Shown here piece by piece: positions 43,867 to 52,936 of a stretch of 64,000 nucleotides of DNA. Positions within the stretch are counted from its first letter, which is position 1. Each line of letters opens with the position of its first letter. This stretch comes from Chryseobacterium gleum (GTDB taxonomy: Bacteria > Bacteroidota > Bacteroidia > Flavobacteriales > Weeksellaceae). Where the stretch lies: the NCBI RefSeq assembly GCF_900636535.1, contig NZ_LR134289.1:372001-436000 (forward strand). Reading direction: 5' to 3'. The translations under genes were made by a program, and so were the position numbers. The notes beneath the pieces were generated by a model, which ran no database searches, was not told the origin of the DNA, and saw only the letters and a list, made by a program, of their open reading frames with translations.

Positions 43867-43886
43867 AATATACCAATCGGTATATT
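43867..43886. promoter_or_regulatory. Operator 1 of the thiolase gene, perfect palindrome
   Basis: AATATACC, four bases AATC, then GGTATATT: eight-base arms, no mismatch. It lies just upstream of the TATCTTTG promoter box at 43892-43899. The pattern is that of TetR-family operators in Bacteroidota fatty-acid genes. Confidence 0.65.
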
Positions 43887-43891
43887 TTTAT

Positions 43892-43899
43892 TATCTTTG
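43892..43899 (+). promoter_or_regulatory. Promoter box TATCTTTG of the thiolase gene
   Basis: An exact TAnnTTTG match flanked by two palindromic operators. Confidence 0.68.
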
Positions 43900-43942
43900 T
43901 TAAGTTCCCTTGCAGATAAAAAGGGATTTTTTTTAATTTAAA

Positions 43943-43960
43943 ATATACTGATCGGTATAT
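43943..43960. promoter_or_regulatory. Operator 2 of the thiolase gene, near-perfect palindrome
   Basis: ATATACTGATCGGTATAT, one arm position mismatched. It lies 17 bases before the thiolase ATG, centred about 75 bases from operator 1, and shares the ATATAC...ATCGGTATAT half-site with it. Confidence 0.62.
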
Positions 43961-43976
43961 AGTAAAATTTAAATCT

Positions 43977-45152
43977 ATGAAAGAAGTATTTATTGTAGCA
44001 GCAAAACGAACCCCTGTTGGTGGTTTTATGGGAAGCCTTTCCGGCTTTACAGCTCCTCAGCTTGGGGCTATTGCCATAAAGAACAGCTTTGAAAGCCTTG
44101 GACTTACTCCGGAACATATTGACAGTGTATATATGGGAAATGTACTGAGTGCAGGACTTGGGCAATCGCCGGCAAGACAGGCTGCAATTTTTGCAGGAAT
44201 TCCTGTTGATAAAGACGCCACAACAATCAACAAGGTTTGCGCATCAGGAATGAAAGCGGCCATGATTGGGGCTCAGCAGATCCAGCTTGGATTGGAAAAT
44301 ATCGTTATGACAGGAGGAATGGAAAGTATGAGCAATGTTCCGCATTACGTAAAACTACGGCAGGGAAACAAATTAGGAGATACCAGCCTCACTGATGGAT
44401 TGATAAAGGACGGACTGTGGGATGTCTATAATGATTTTCACATGGGAAGTGCAGCAGAATTAGGTGTGAAAAAGTATGGATTAACAAGGCAGCAGCTTGA
44501 TGAATATGCACTGTTTTCCTATCAGAGGGCGCAGGAAGCAGCCCAAAATGGTAAATTTGGTAATGAACTGATCCCAATATCGATTGAAAGTAAAAAAGGA
44601 ACAATAACTGTTGATAAAGACGAAGATATTGACAAATTGATTCCGGAGAAAATTTCTCTCCTTAAACCTGCATTTGAAGCAGACGGAACACTGACCGCTG
44701 CCAACTCCAGTAATCTGAACGACGGAGCAGCAGCCATCCTGTTAGGCTCTCAGGAAGCTATAGAGCGCTATCATCTGAATCCTTTGGCCAGAATCGTAGC
44801 TTATGCTGATGCAGCCCAGGCTCCGGAATGGTTTACCACTTCTCCGTCTGTAGCGATTCAGAAAATCCTGAAACAGACAGGCCTCACTTTATCCGATATT
44901 GATTATTTCGAAATCAATGAAGCCTATTCCTCTGTTATTTTATCTAACCAGCAGATTCTCGGCTATGATCTCAGCAAAGTGAATGTATATGGTGGGGCAG
45001 TTGCTTTGGGACATCCAATTGGCGCTTCAGGAGCAAGAATCGTTACCACTCTTGTCAATGTACTTCGTCAGGAAAAAGGAAGATACGGTATAGCTGCCAT
45101 CTGTAATGGAGGAGGAGGCGCTTCAGCAATTCTTATTGAAAATATAGGTTAA
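43977..45152 (+). CDS. Acetyl-CoA C-acyltransferase (thiolase II)
   Basis: 391 residues. The nucleophile Cys is in TINKVCASGMKAA (about residue 88), the catalytic His in GGAVALGHPIGASGARI and the second Cys in AAICNGGGGASA. This is a complete degradative or biosynthetic thiolase interconverting acyl-CoA and acetyl-CoA. It is alone as a transcription unit, under two TetR-like operators, so it may belong to a fatty-acid degradation regulon. No acyl-CoA dehydrogenase gene is nearby. Confidence 0.94.
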   Translation: MKEVFIVAAKRTPVGGFMGSLSGFTAPQLGAIAIKNSFESLGLTPEHIDSVYMGNVLSAGLGQSPARQAAIFAGIPVDKDATTINKVCASGMKAAMIGAQQIQLGLENIVMTGGMESMSNVPHYVKLRQGNKLGDTSLTDGLIKDGLWDVYNDFHMGSAAELGVKKYGLTRQQLDEYALFSYQRAQEAAQNGKFGNELIPISIESKKGTITVDKDEDIDKLIPEKISLLKPAFEADGTLTAANSSNLNDGAAAILLGSQEAIERYHLNPLARIVAYADAAQAPEWFTTSPSVAIQKILKQTGLTLSDIDYFEINEAYSSVILSNQQILGYDLSKVNVYGGAVALGHPIGASGARIVTTLVNVLRQEKGRYGIAAICNGGGGASAILIENIG

Positions 45153-45534
45153 ACAGTTTAATACTTAGATTACTATTATATAGAACAGGCCTATCTTGAA
45201 ATTCAGGATGGGTCTGTTTATGTATAGTATACTGATAATCTGTTTTAAATTGTATTTTCTTTTAATTATAAGAAGTTATTTTTGAATGAATGATAAATAT
45301 CATTGCTTTATTATTTTTATTAATTCTAAATAAATATAAATTTGTCTCAAGAAAAAAAGATAATATTTTAAAGGCTTCCCCTAATAATTCAGTAGGAAGA
45401 AGATACAACAGACACATCATATCTAAATCATATCCATATCAATTTTTGTTTTTTTATCGACAGGCTTTTTACCTGTCGGTTTTATTTTTAAAAAACTGTA
45501 AAGGCTTCTGTTTAAGCTTATGAAAGAATGCACA
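45153..45534. other. Spacer downstream of thiolase, possible short transcript
   Basis: 382 bases. An imperfect hairpin at 45185-45222 could end the thiolase transcript. A TATTTTTG box (45277-45284) is followed by a clear terminator at 45458-45490, with no convincing ORF between. A 77-codon frame from 45290 runs through the terminator and is not supported. Confidence 0.4.
45458..45490 (+). terminator. Terminator of the possible short transcript
   Basis: CGACAGG (45458-45464) pairs with CCTGTCG (45472-45478), followed on the + strand by GTTTTATTTTT. The orientation fits transcription from the left, not from the convergent helicase gene. Confidence 0.6.
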
Positions 45535-48500
45535 TTATGAGCCGGATCCAAGTAAATCCATGAGATCCTGCTTAGACAATCCCTGAAGTTTCTTTCCATC
45601 GGTAGTGAGCAGATTCTGAGCCAGTTGCTTTTTCTTTTTCTGAAGCGTAAGGATTTTTTCTTCAACGGTATTGGAACAGATCATCCGTATAGCAATTACA
45701 TTTTTGGTCTGTCCTATACGGTAACTGCGGTCAATGGCCTGATTTTCCGCTGCAGGATTCCACCATGGGTCTACAAGGTAAATATAATCAGCCTGGGTAA
45801 GGTTGAGGCCAACGCCGCCAGCCTTTAAGCTGATAAGAAATACCCGGATATCTTCATTGTTCTGAAAATGCGTTACCTTTTCTCCCCGGTCTTTCGTCTG
45901 CCCTGTTAAATATTCATACCCGATATTGTGTTGTTCCAATTCTGCTTTTATCAGATCCAGCATTCCGACAAACTGTGAGAAAACAAGGATTTTATGGTCT
46001 TTTGACTTTCCAAGGATCTGCTCCGTCAGAATTTCAATTTTAACGGCGTTTTCACCGGAATATCCCTCTTTCATCAAAACAGGGGAATTACAGATCTGTC
46101 TGAGCCTTGTAAGTCCCGTAAGAACGTGCATGCTGTTTTTGTTCAGGTCATCGTCATCATTGGCTGCAACAAATTCACGGAGCTCTTTTTCATAGGCATC
46201 ATAAATCTTGCGCTGTTCCGTATTCATTTCACAGTAAATGACTGTTTCTGTCTTCTCCGGAAGCTCTTTGGCAACCTGTTTCTTCGTTCTTCTGAGGATG
46301 AAAGGTTTTATTTTTTGCTGAAGTTCCATAGCGCGTTTGCTGTATTCAAACTTATCAATGGGAATGGCATAAATATCTTTAAAATACTGCTTGCTACCCA
46401 ACAATCCGGGACAGGCAAAAGACAACTGGCTATATAGGTCAAAAGTACTGTTTTCCACAGGAGTACCGGTCAGTACAATCCTGTTTCGTGATTGAAGCAG
46501 ACGCGCGGCTTTATATCTTTCAGAATTCGGATTTTTAATAACCTGCGATTCGTCCAGAAATACATAATTGAAATTAAAACCTTTCAGAAACTTAATGTCT
46601 GAAAGCAGCATTCCGTATGTGGTGAGAACAACTTCGTATTCGGAAATATGAGCAGTTGCTTTAGGCCGGTCTGCACCATAGTGAAGCAGAACCTTTACAG
46701 ATGGTGCAAATCTGCTGATCTCTTCCTGCCAGTTGAACAGCAGGGAAGTAGGAACCACAACCAGGTTGGTGGTATGCCCTCTTTTTTCTCTCTGGGAAAG
46801 AATGAAAGCAATGATCTGGATCGTTTTTCCAAGACCCATATCATCTGCAAGACATCCGCCGAAGTTGAAATCATCCAGAAAGTTGAGCCAGTTAAGCCCG
46901 TCATGCTGGTAATCCCTGAGTTCTGCTTTCAGTTCAGCAGGAATAGCTGTTTCCGGAATATCCTTTACTTTTGAAAACTTTGCAGAATAGGAGGTAAGCT
47001 CTTCCTGAATTTCTTTGCTCAGGATTTCTTTTTCGAACAGCGATGTCACTTCCGTAAAATTGATTTTAGGAATTTTCAGGATTTCTTCATCAATTTCTCC
47101 TGCCCGGAAACAGGCGGATATCTTTTCCATCCATTCTTCAGGGAGAATTCCCATGCTGCCGTCATCTAACTGGACGAATTTACTCTTGTTCCGGATCGCA
47201 CGGTGAAGTTGTTGTAAAGAAGCTTCCTTAGGACCAAATCCTACTTTTAATTTAGCATTAAACCAATCCAGTCCGCTGGTGATCTGAATATTGATTTTAG
47301 CCCGGTGGGCGTTTAATTTATTGTTTTTTAATTCGTTAAATCCAAGAATCGTTATACCTTCATTTCGCCAGGTCTCAAAAGCATCGAGAAACCAATTGTT
47401 ATTCAGGAACTTATCTCTGTGAAGATAAAAATACTGATACCCATCCATCTGATCCTCAAAATCAGGATGCTGCTGCATAATCAGGGAGGTAAAACGGGCT
47501 TCTGCTGATTCGTTTCTTTCTATTTTAAATGGATTGCCATTCTGATCAGTATCAAAAATCTGCTTTCTTGAATATACCGGAACTTCTATGTCACCATATT
47601 TCATGACCGGTGTAATTCCTATATAATTTTCCTGCTGGCGAAGATAAATGACTTTTTCAACCTGATAATTCTTATCTTCAAGCTGTACTTTCGTTGCGGG
47701 CTGTATATAGCTATAATTGATGTGGATACGTTCTTCAATGGCTGATAGGATATTCTGCATAAATGCCTCGTATTTTGAAGAATGAACCAGTAAAATCTCA
47801 TTATTAGCCTTAAAAAACCTTATGATTTTGAGCATGTCCGGATCATCTACAAAGCTGAAAATGTTACGGTTATATACAAAATATTCATTTCTGAGAACAA
47901 CATTTTTAAAAGGGACAGACACATCGTTGAATTGCAATTCTCCTGTTATTTCATAAAACGGATCTTTCTTAAATACAGATAATTGTACCTCGGCATCTAA
48001 AGTGTTTAATTCAACTCTAAAAAGTGATTTTGCAGAAACCGTTTCTGCGATTTCCCGGTCATGATAATAGACTTCAAGTTCCAGAGGGTTCTGTACAATG
48101 AGCTTTAAAGCTTCCAGTTCTGCCGGATTGTAATCTTCATTGTAATTGTTCTGAAAGGAAGTAATGGCTGTGTAAAACTTAATGTCTGCAGGTTGTTCTG
48201 CTTTCCATATCAGCTCCATGGCATCGATAGGGGAAACCGGATTTTTTATTTTTCCGGACTGTGTTGTTTCTGCTTCCATCAGCGAAAAGGTCAGGTGATT
48301 ATAATACCTGTGTTTGCCAATTACCAGAATTTGTTTTTTAGCCGTTTCCTGAACAGCCAGTTCATCTAGTTTCGAGGAAAACTGAGGCAGCAAATCCCTT
48401 TTTAAAATGACATCATCTACAGGAAGCATTTCCTTGATTTTGGGAACTATCTCAATTCTGCCATCAGTATATTGCAGTTCAAAATACTGATCCAGATCCG

Positions 48501-48876
48501 GTTCGTTTTCAAGACCATATCCTTTTGCTTTGGGAAGAAAGGTCTTTTTACGGAGTATATCATCGAAAAACAGCCTGTAATTCTTATCTTCTATGATACA
48601 ATGGATAATTTCTGCCTGATGAATGCAAAGCTGCTTTTTTTCATTGTTACAGGTACAGGAGCAAAGCAATGAACTTCCGATTCTGGTAATGTTTACCATC
48701 GGAAAATCATATAAAGTAGACTGTTTGGTAAATATTCCGGTGTCTTTTTCAATGGCAACGGGGGAGATGTCCCGAAAATCCCTGATTCCGATAAATGTGC
48801 TGTCTGAGGTATGTTTCAGCAGGTCGTATACGGAAAGTGTACTGATATTGACGTTGTCAAGAATATATTCTGCCAT
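45535..48876 (-). CDS. SNF2-type helicase with N-terminal SWIM zinc motif
   Basis: 1113 residues. A SWIM motif (CSCTCNNEKKQLCIH, CxCx6CxH) is near residue 75. The Swi2/Snf2 helicase core covers about 600-1100: LADDMGLGKTIQ (Walker A), VVPTSLLFNWQEE, FLDESQVIKN (DESQ instead of DEAH, common in this group), LTGTPVENS, then LVFSQFVGML and DRSYRIGQTKNV (motif VI). The long N-terminal region is beta-rich. RapA/HepA-like bacterial SWIM helicases remodel nucleic acid-protein complexes; the role here is unknown. It is divergent from an SDR gene. Confidence 0.88.
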   Translation of the reverse strand: MAEYILDNVNISTLSVYDLLKHTSDSTFIGIRDFRDISPVAIEKDTGIFTKQSTLYDFPMVNITRIGSSLLCSCTCNNEKKQLCIHQAEIIHCIIEDKNYRLFFDDILRKKTFLPKAKGYGLENEPDLDQYFELQYTDGRIEIVPKIKEMLPVDDVILKRDLLPQFSSKLDELAVQETAKKQILVIGKHRYYNHLTFSLMEAETTQSGKIKNPVSPIDAMELIWKAEQPADIKFYTAITSFQNNYNEDYNPAELEALKLIVQNPLELEVYYHDREIAETVSAKSLFRVELNTLDAEVQLSVFKKDPFYEITGELQFNDVSVPFKNVVLRNEYFVYNRNIFSFVDDPDMLKIIRFFKANNEILLVHSSKYEAFMQNILSAIEERIHINYSYIQPATKVQLEDKNYQVEKVIYLRQQENYIGITPVMKYGDIEVPVYSRKQIFDTDQNGNPFKIERNESAEARFTSLIMQQHPDFEDQMDGYQYFYLHRDKFLNNNWFLDAFETWRNEGITILGFNELKNNKLNAHRAKINIQITSGLDWFNAKLKVGFGPKEASLQQLHRAIRNKSKFVQLDDGSMGILPEEWMEKISACFRAGEIDEEILKIPKINFTEVTSLFEKEILSKEIQEELTSYSAKFSKVKDIPETAIPAELKAELRDYQHDGLNWLNFLDDFNFGGCLADDMGLGKTIQIIAFILSQREKRGHTTNLVVVPTSLLFNWQEEISRFAPSVKVLLHYGADRPKATAHISEYEVVLTTYGMLLSDIKFLKGFNFNYVFLDESQVIKNPNSERYKAARLLQSRNRIVLTGTPVENSTFDLYSQLSFACPGLLGSKQYFKDIYAIPIDKFEYSKRAMELQQKIKPFILRRTKKQVAKELPEKTETVIYCEMNTEQRKIYDAYEKELREFVAANDDDDLNKNSMHVLTGLTRLRQICNSPVLMKEGYSGENAVKIEILTEQILGKSKDHKILVFSQFVGMLDLIKAELEQHNIGYEYLTGQTKDRGEKVTHFQNNEDIRVFLISLKAGGVGLNLTQADYIYLVDPWWNPAAENQAIDRSYRIGQTKNVIAIRMICSNTVEEKILTLQKKKKQLAQNLLTTDGKKLQGLSKQDLMDLLGSGS

Positions 48877-49009
48877 AAAATTGATAGAACAAACTTACAA
48901 AAAACAAATCTATTTCATATCCGTTTTGGCTACAGCTTACCCCATTTTGGCAACTCCCGGTTTTCTTCCAATGCAGAACTTTGTCATGTAATTTTAAAAC
49001 AAGAAAAAA

Positions 49010-49807
49010 ATGAAAACAATTTTTATAACAGGTGCTTCTACAGGATTAGGAAAAGCAACTGCCCAATTATTTCAAAACAAAGGATGGAAGGTAATCGCTA
49101 CCATGAGAAATCCTGAAGCAGCAGCTGATCTTGCTGCTTTGGAAAATGTAACTGTACTTCCGCTGGACGTTACCAATCCGGAACAGATCAAGTCAACCGT
49201 TAAGCAGGCTCTTGAACTGGGAGACATTGATGTGGTTTACAACAACGCAGGATATGGGCTTATAGGACCTTTGGAAGCGCTTTCTGATGATCAGATCGTA
49301 AAACAGCTGGATACTAATTTATTAGGAGTTATCCGGGTAACCCAGGCATTTATTCCTTATTTCAGAGAGAAAAAGAACGGAATGTTTATTTCCACCACTT
49401 CAATTGGAGGTCTGATTGCTTTTCCGTTAGGTTCTACTTATCATGCAACCAAATGGGCACTGGAAGGCTGGAGCGAAAGCCTTGCTTTTGAGCTTAATCC
49501 ATTTGGTATAGACATTAAAACCGTGTCTCCGGGAGGTATCAAAACAGATTTTGTAAGCCGTTCCCTGGACTCAGCATCCACTCCGGCGTATGATGAAATG
49601 ACGAATTCCCTGTTTTCTAAGATGGGAGAGATGATGGAAACTGCTTCTACACCGGAGCAGATTGCAGAAGTGGTATATGAAGCAGCTACAGACGGTAAAA
49701 AACAGTTGAGATACGTTGCCGGTGAAGACGCAAAAGCATTATATGCACAGCGTATTGAAGTAGGAGATGAAGCTTTCAGAGAAGAATTCCGTAAGCAGTT
49801 TATGTAA
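49010..49807 (+). CDS. Short-chain dehydrogenase/reductase
   Basis: 265 residues with a Rossmann core: GASTGLGK (cofactor loop), VYNNAGYG (NNAG), ISTTSIGG catalytic Ser region and YHATKWAL with Tyr and Lys (YxxxK). The fold is a complete classical SDR; substrate unknown. It is followed 76 bases later by an AraC-family regulator reading the same way, an arrangement in which the regulator often controls the neighbouring enzyme. Confidence 0.92.
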   Translation: MKTIFITGASTGLGKATAQLFQNKGWKVIATMRNPEAAADLAALENVTVLPLDVTNPEQIKSTVKQALELGDIDVVYNNAGYGLIGPLEALSDDQIVKQLDTNLLGVIRVTQAFIPYFREKKNGMFISTTSIGGLIAFPLGSTYHATKWALEGWSESLAFELNPFGIDIKTVSPGGIKTDFVSRSLDSASTPAYDEMTNSLFSKMGEMMETASTPEQIAEVVYEAATDGKKQLRYVAGEDAKALYAQRIEVGDEAFREEFRKQFM

Positions 49808-49883
49808 TCCGAAACTTAAAAGGCAGTATAAAGTAAATCACATTTATGCTGTCTTTTCCTCTAATAATTTATAACTTTATATC

Positions 49884-50798
49884 ATGGAAAAGAAAGACAA
49901 CGTCCCTTTGAAAATTTCATCCATATCGGAACTGCATGATATCCTGCAGCTTCCCAAACCTCTTCATCCGTTGGTAAGCCTTGTTGATAATACAAAAATG
50001 AAGGTCAATAAAGAGATGTTGAAGAGAAGTTTTACTCTGGATTTTTATAAAATTTCGTATAAATATTCTACCAACGGAAAAATGGGCTATGGACAGGGAT
50101 ATTATGATTTCAATGAAGGAGGAATGATGTTTACGGCTCCGGGACAGGTCCTTTCAACTGAAGAAAATGCCGAATATTCCGGCTATACTTTACTTGTACA
50201 TCCTGATTTTATCAGAAGTTATCCTCTCGCCAGAAACATTAAGAACTTCGGTTTCTTTTCTTATGATACCAATGAGGCGCTTCACCTTTCTGATCAGGAA
50301 AAAACAACAATAACGGGACTTCTGGATAACATCAGATATGAGCTGAATACAGCGATTGATGAAGTAAGCCAGGATGTTATCATTTCTTATATTGAAGTAC
50401 TTCTCAATTACAGCAATCGCTTTTATAAAAGACAGTTTATTACAAGAAAGGCTGTCAATCATGATCTGCTGACGAAAATGGATACTGTGCTGGAAGATTA
50501 TTTCAACAAGCAGGAAACGCTGAACAAGGGACTTCCTACCGTTGAATTTCTGGCTTCCACGTTGAATTTATCACCTCATTACCTAAGTGATATGCTCCGT
50601 AATCTTACCGGGCTGAATGCTCAACAGCATATTCATGAAAAACTGATTGAAAAGGCTAAAGAATATCTTACTACTACAGGTTTCTCCGTATCAGAGGTAG
50701 CCTACGCACTCGGATTTGAACATCCGCAGTCGTTCAATAAACTGTTTAAAAAGAAAACAGATAAAACACCGTTGAGTTACAGACAATCATTCAATTAG
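49884..50798 (+). CDS. AraC-family regulator
   Basis: 304 residues. The last 100 carry the double HTH: LPTVEFLASTLNLSPHYLSDMLRNLTG and the second helix pair FSVSEVAYALGFEHPQSFNKLFKKKTDKTPLSYRQ. The N-terminal 180 residues are an effector-binding cupin-like part (GYGQGYYDFNEGGMMFTAPGQ). Probably regulates the upstream SDR gene, with which it shares orientation. A terminator follows at 50807. Confidence 0.88.
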   Translation: MEKKDNVPLKISSISELHDILQLPKPLHPLVSLVDNTKMKVNKEMLKRSFTLDFYKISYKYSTNGKMGYGQGYYDFNEGGMMFTAPGQVLSTEENAEYSGYTLLVHPDFIRSYPLARNIKNFGFFSYDTNEALHLSDQEKTTITGLLDNIRYELNTAIDEVSQDVIISYIEVLLNYSNRFYKRQFITRKAVNHDLLTKMDTVLEDYFNKQETLNKGLPTVEFLASTLNLSPHYLSDMLRNLTGLNAQQHIHEKLIEKAKEYLTTTGFSVSEVAYALGFEHPQSFNKLFKKKTDKTPLSYRQSFN

Positions 50799-50806
50799 AG
50801 ATATTT

Positions 50807-50834
50807 ACCCGGCTCCGATACCGGGTGTTTTTTT
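50807..50834 (+). terminator. Terminator of the AraC gene
   Basis: ACCCGG (50807-50812) pairs with CCGGGT (50821-50826), followed by T7. Confidence 0.82.
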
Positions 50835-50864
50835 GTCCATACCTGCTAGTGATTGGTAGTGAAC

Positions 50865-51474
50865 TTATTGTTTTTCCCTAATCAGTTTTTCAATTGTAAG
50901 CTTCGCATTATTCCATTCATCATCGAGAATACTGTAATAGGCAGCATTTCTTGTAGTTCCGTCACTCGATACCTTGTCTTTTCGTAAGATACCTTCGAAT
51001 ACACCACCAATCTTTTCAATGGCTTTTCTTGACCTGAAATTATTGTCTTTTGTTTTTAATTGTACTCTGTTGGTTTTCAGAGTATCAAAACAGAAGGTTA
51101 AAAGCAATAGTTTACATTCAAGATTAATGGCTGTTCCCCAGAACTCTTTTGTAATCCACGTCCATCCGATTTCCAGTTTTTTATCGGAAGGATAGATTTC
51201 AAAAAAACGAGTAGAGCCTATCAGTTTCTGAGTTTCTTTATGACGTATTACAAACGGATATTGATTTCCGGTTTCTCTTTCACTAAGGGCAAACTCATAA
51301 GTTTTATAAAATATAGTTCTGTCTGAGCAGTCTGTAGGAATCAGGTCCCAAAGTTCTTTATCTGCAGCCGCAGCATATAACGCTTCAAAATGTTCTTTTT
51401 CAAGAGGTATCAGTTCAACTGTTTTTCCTTCTAAAATTGTTGGATAGGGAATCCATTTCTCTTTTATGGTTCAT
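50865..51474 (-). pseudogene. GNAT acetyltransferase with a frame break at its start
   Basis: The frame ending at 50865 codes, without a stop, for about 197 residues of a GNAT protein of the RimJ/ribosomal-Ser acetyltransferase type (KWIPYPTILEGKTVELIPLE ... GSTRFFEIYP ... EIGWTWITKEFWGTAINLE ... RSRKAIEKIGGVFEG). The only in-frame start codon is a TTG deep inside, and an upstream TGA closes the frame. An ATG at 51474 (MNHKRE) lies one base out of frame, so a 1-base insertion or 2-base deletion in the A-rich GAGAAATGG tract would explain it. It is either a pseudogene or a start-region slip. Confidence 0.6.
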
Positions 51475-51623
51475 TTTTATGAACGAAATTAATGAAAATT
51501 GAAGATCTGTAAACCAAAAGCAAAATGATATTCTACCAAAACGTCAGGTGATTTATTCTTTATTGGTTAAAATGGAACGTAAAAATGACAAAAACGGATT
51601 ATATTTTAACTGATGTGTGTGTT

Positions 51624-51631
51624 TAACTTTG
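51624..51631 (+). promoter_or_regulatory. Promoter box TAACTTTG of the MFS gene
   Basis: An exact TAnnTTTG match within the first codons of a longer frame starting at 51613. The real start is therefore the ATG at 51658, 26 bases after the box. Confidence 0.68.
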
Positions 51632-51657
51632 CCATGGAATTTTATCACCCTGTTATA

Positions 51658-52818
51658 ATGAATGAGAGAGAATCTTTTAATGCGAAAATGCCCACAGCCT
51701 GCTTTTTACTTTTCTTTGCCCACGGACTTGTTTTTTCTTCCTGGGCCAGCCGGATTCCCATCATTAAAAATGCCCTTTCTATCAGCGAGGCAGAATTAGG
51801 GACACTTTTGCTTCTGATGCCGATCGGGCAGCTTTCCACAATGGTTCTGGCCGGGAAGCTGATCAGTATATACGGAAGCAGCGGGATTATTAAAAGATGT
51901 TTTTTGCTATATCCTTTTTTTCTTTTACTGATTGGGTTATCACCTTCCTACTGGACTCTTGCAATTGTTCTGTTCTTCTTCGGGGTATCCGGGAACATGT
52001 GTAATATAGCCATCAATACTCAGGCAATAGAAATAGAATCTCTTACTAAAAGAACTCTTCTTTCATCTTATCATGGCGCATGGTGTTTTGCCGGGCTTAC
52101 AGGAGCAGTTCTCGGTTTATTGATGATTAATCTGCATGTGGGTACATTCTATCATTTCATGATTACTTTTATGCTTGTAGGAATACTATGGTTATACAGC
52201 AAACAGAACCTGACCAATATTATCCATAAAGCGGAACCGCAGACCCGTTCAATCTTTAAATCCGTAAATCCAACACTGGTTGGGCTGGGAATTATAGGCT
52301 TCCTGAGTATGGCGATTGAAGGCGCTATGTTTGACTGGAGTGGAGTTTATTTCCAGACTATAGTTAAAGCACCTGAAAACCTTGTTATACTGGGGTATAC
52401 GAGTTTTATTTTAATGATGACTTTAGGTAGGTTTATCGGAAACAGAATTATTGAGAAATATGGGAAAAAGATTGTTCTGCAATGTTGCGGGTTGCTGATG
52501 AGCGGAGGACTTTTTCTTAGTGTTTTCTTCCCGGAGCTCTGGATTTGTATCATTGCTTTTATGATCATCGGGCTTGGAAGTTCCCTGAGTGTTCCCTCTG
52601 TTTATAGTACGGTAGGAAAGGTGAGTACGGTAGCGCCGAGTATAGCATTGTCTTTTGTCTCCAGTATTTCATTTTTAGGATTTTTAATAGGACCGCCTCT
52701 TATCGGGTATATTGCCGGAAGTTTTGATCTCAGATATTCATATGCTCTTTTCGCCTGTTTTGGAATTTTGCTGGCTGTAATGGCCGGGCAGATGAAAGTA
52801 TTCAGAAATAAGAATTAA
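51658..52818 (+). CDS. MFS transporter, YbjJ-like
   Basis: 386 residues from the ATG at 51658 (MNERESF). About 12 transmembrane segments in MFS order: FLLFFAHGLVFSSWASRIP at helix 1, ISEAELGTLLLLMPIGQL at helix 2, YHGAWCFAGLTGAVLG in the middle and SFVSSISFLGFLIGPPLIGYIAG near the end. The AWCFAG/GPPLIG elements place it with YbjJ-type sugar or unassigned MFS proteins. Substrate not clear. The upstream GNAT gene is divergent. Confidence 0.88.
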   Translation: MNERESFNAKMPTACFLLFFAHGLVFSSWASRIPIIKNALSISEAELGTLLLLMPIGQLSTMVLAGKLISIYGSSGIIKRCFLLYPFFLLLIGLSPSYWTLAIVLFFFGVSGNMCNIAINTQAIEIESLTKRTLLSSYHGAWCFAGLTGAVLGLLMINLHVGTFYHFMITFMLVGILWLYSKQNLTNIIHKAEPQTRSIFKSVNPTLVGLGIIGFLSMAIEGAMFDWSGVYFQTIVKAPENLVILGYTSFILMMTLGRFIGNRIIEKYGKKIVLQCCGLLMSGGLFLSVFFPELWICIIAFMIIGLGSSLSVPSVYSTVGKVSTVAPSIALSFVSSISFLGFLIGPPLIGYIAGSFDLRYSYALFACFGILLAVMAGQMKVFRNKN

Positions 52819-52825
52819 CCTTGGT

Positions 52826-52859
52826 AAATTCTGGCATGTGTTACAGGTTTTCTGACATG
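52826..52859 (+). promoter_or_regulatory. Two direct repeats CTGRCATG upstream of the AraC gene
   Basis: AAATTCTGGCATGT (52826-52839) and TTTTCTGACATGCT, with core CTGGCATG at 52831 and CTGACATG at 52852, are 21 bases apart, two turns of the helix. The same AAATTCTGACATGT occurs at 53805, before the HD gene. Confidence 0.5.
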
Positions 52860-52936
52860 CTCTGTTTTGATAAAGTTGGGTAAACTTGCAGTTCAAATTA
52901 TAGGCAAAACTTTTATCTTTATCAAAAAATCATTCT

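Noticed and set aside
45290..45523. 77-codon + strand frame after the thiolase
   Set aside because: It reads through a strong terminator at 45458-45490 and has no family features. The short transcript idea is kept, the protein is not.
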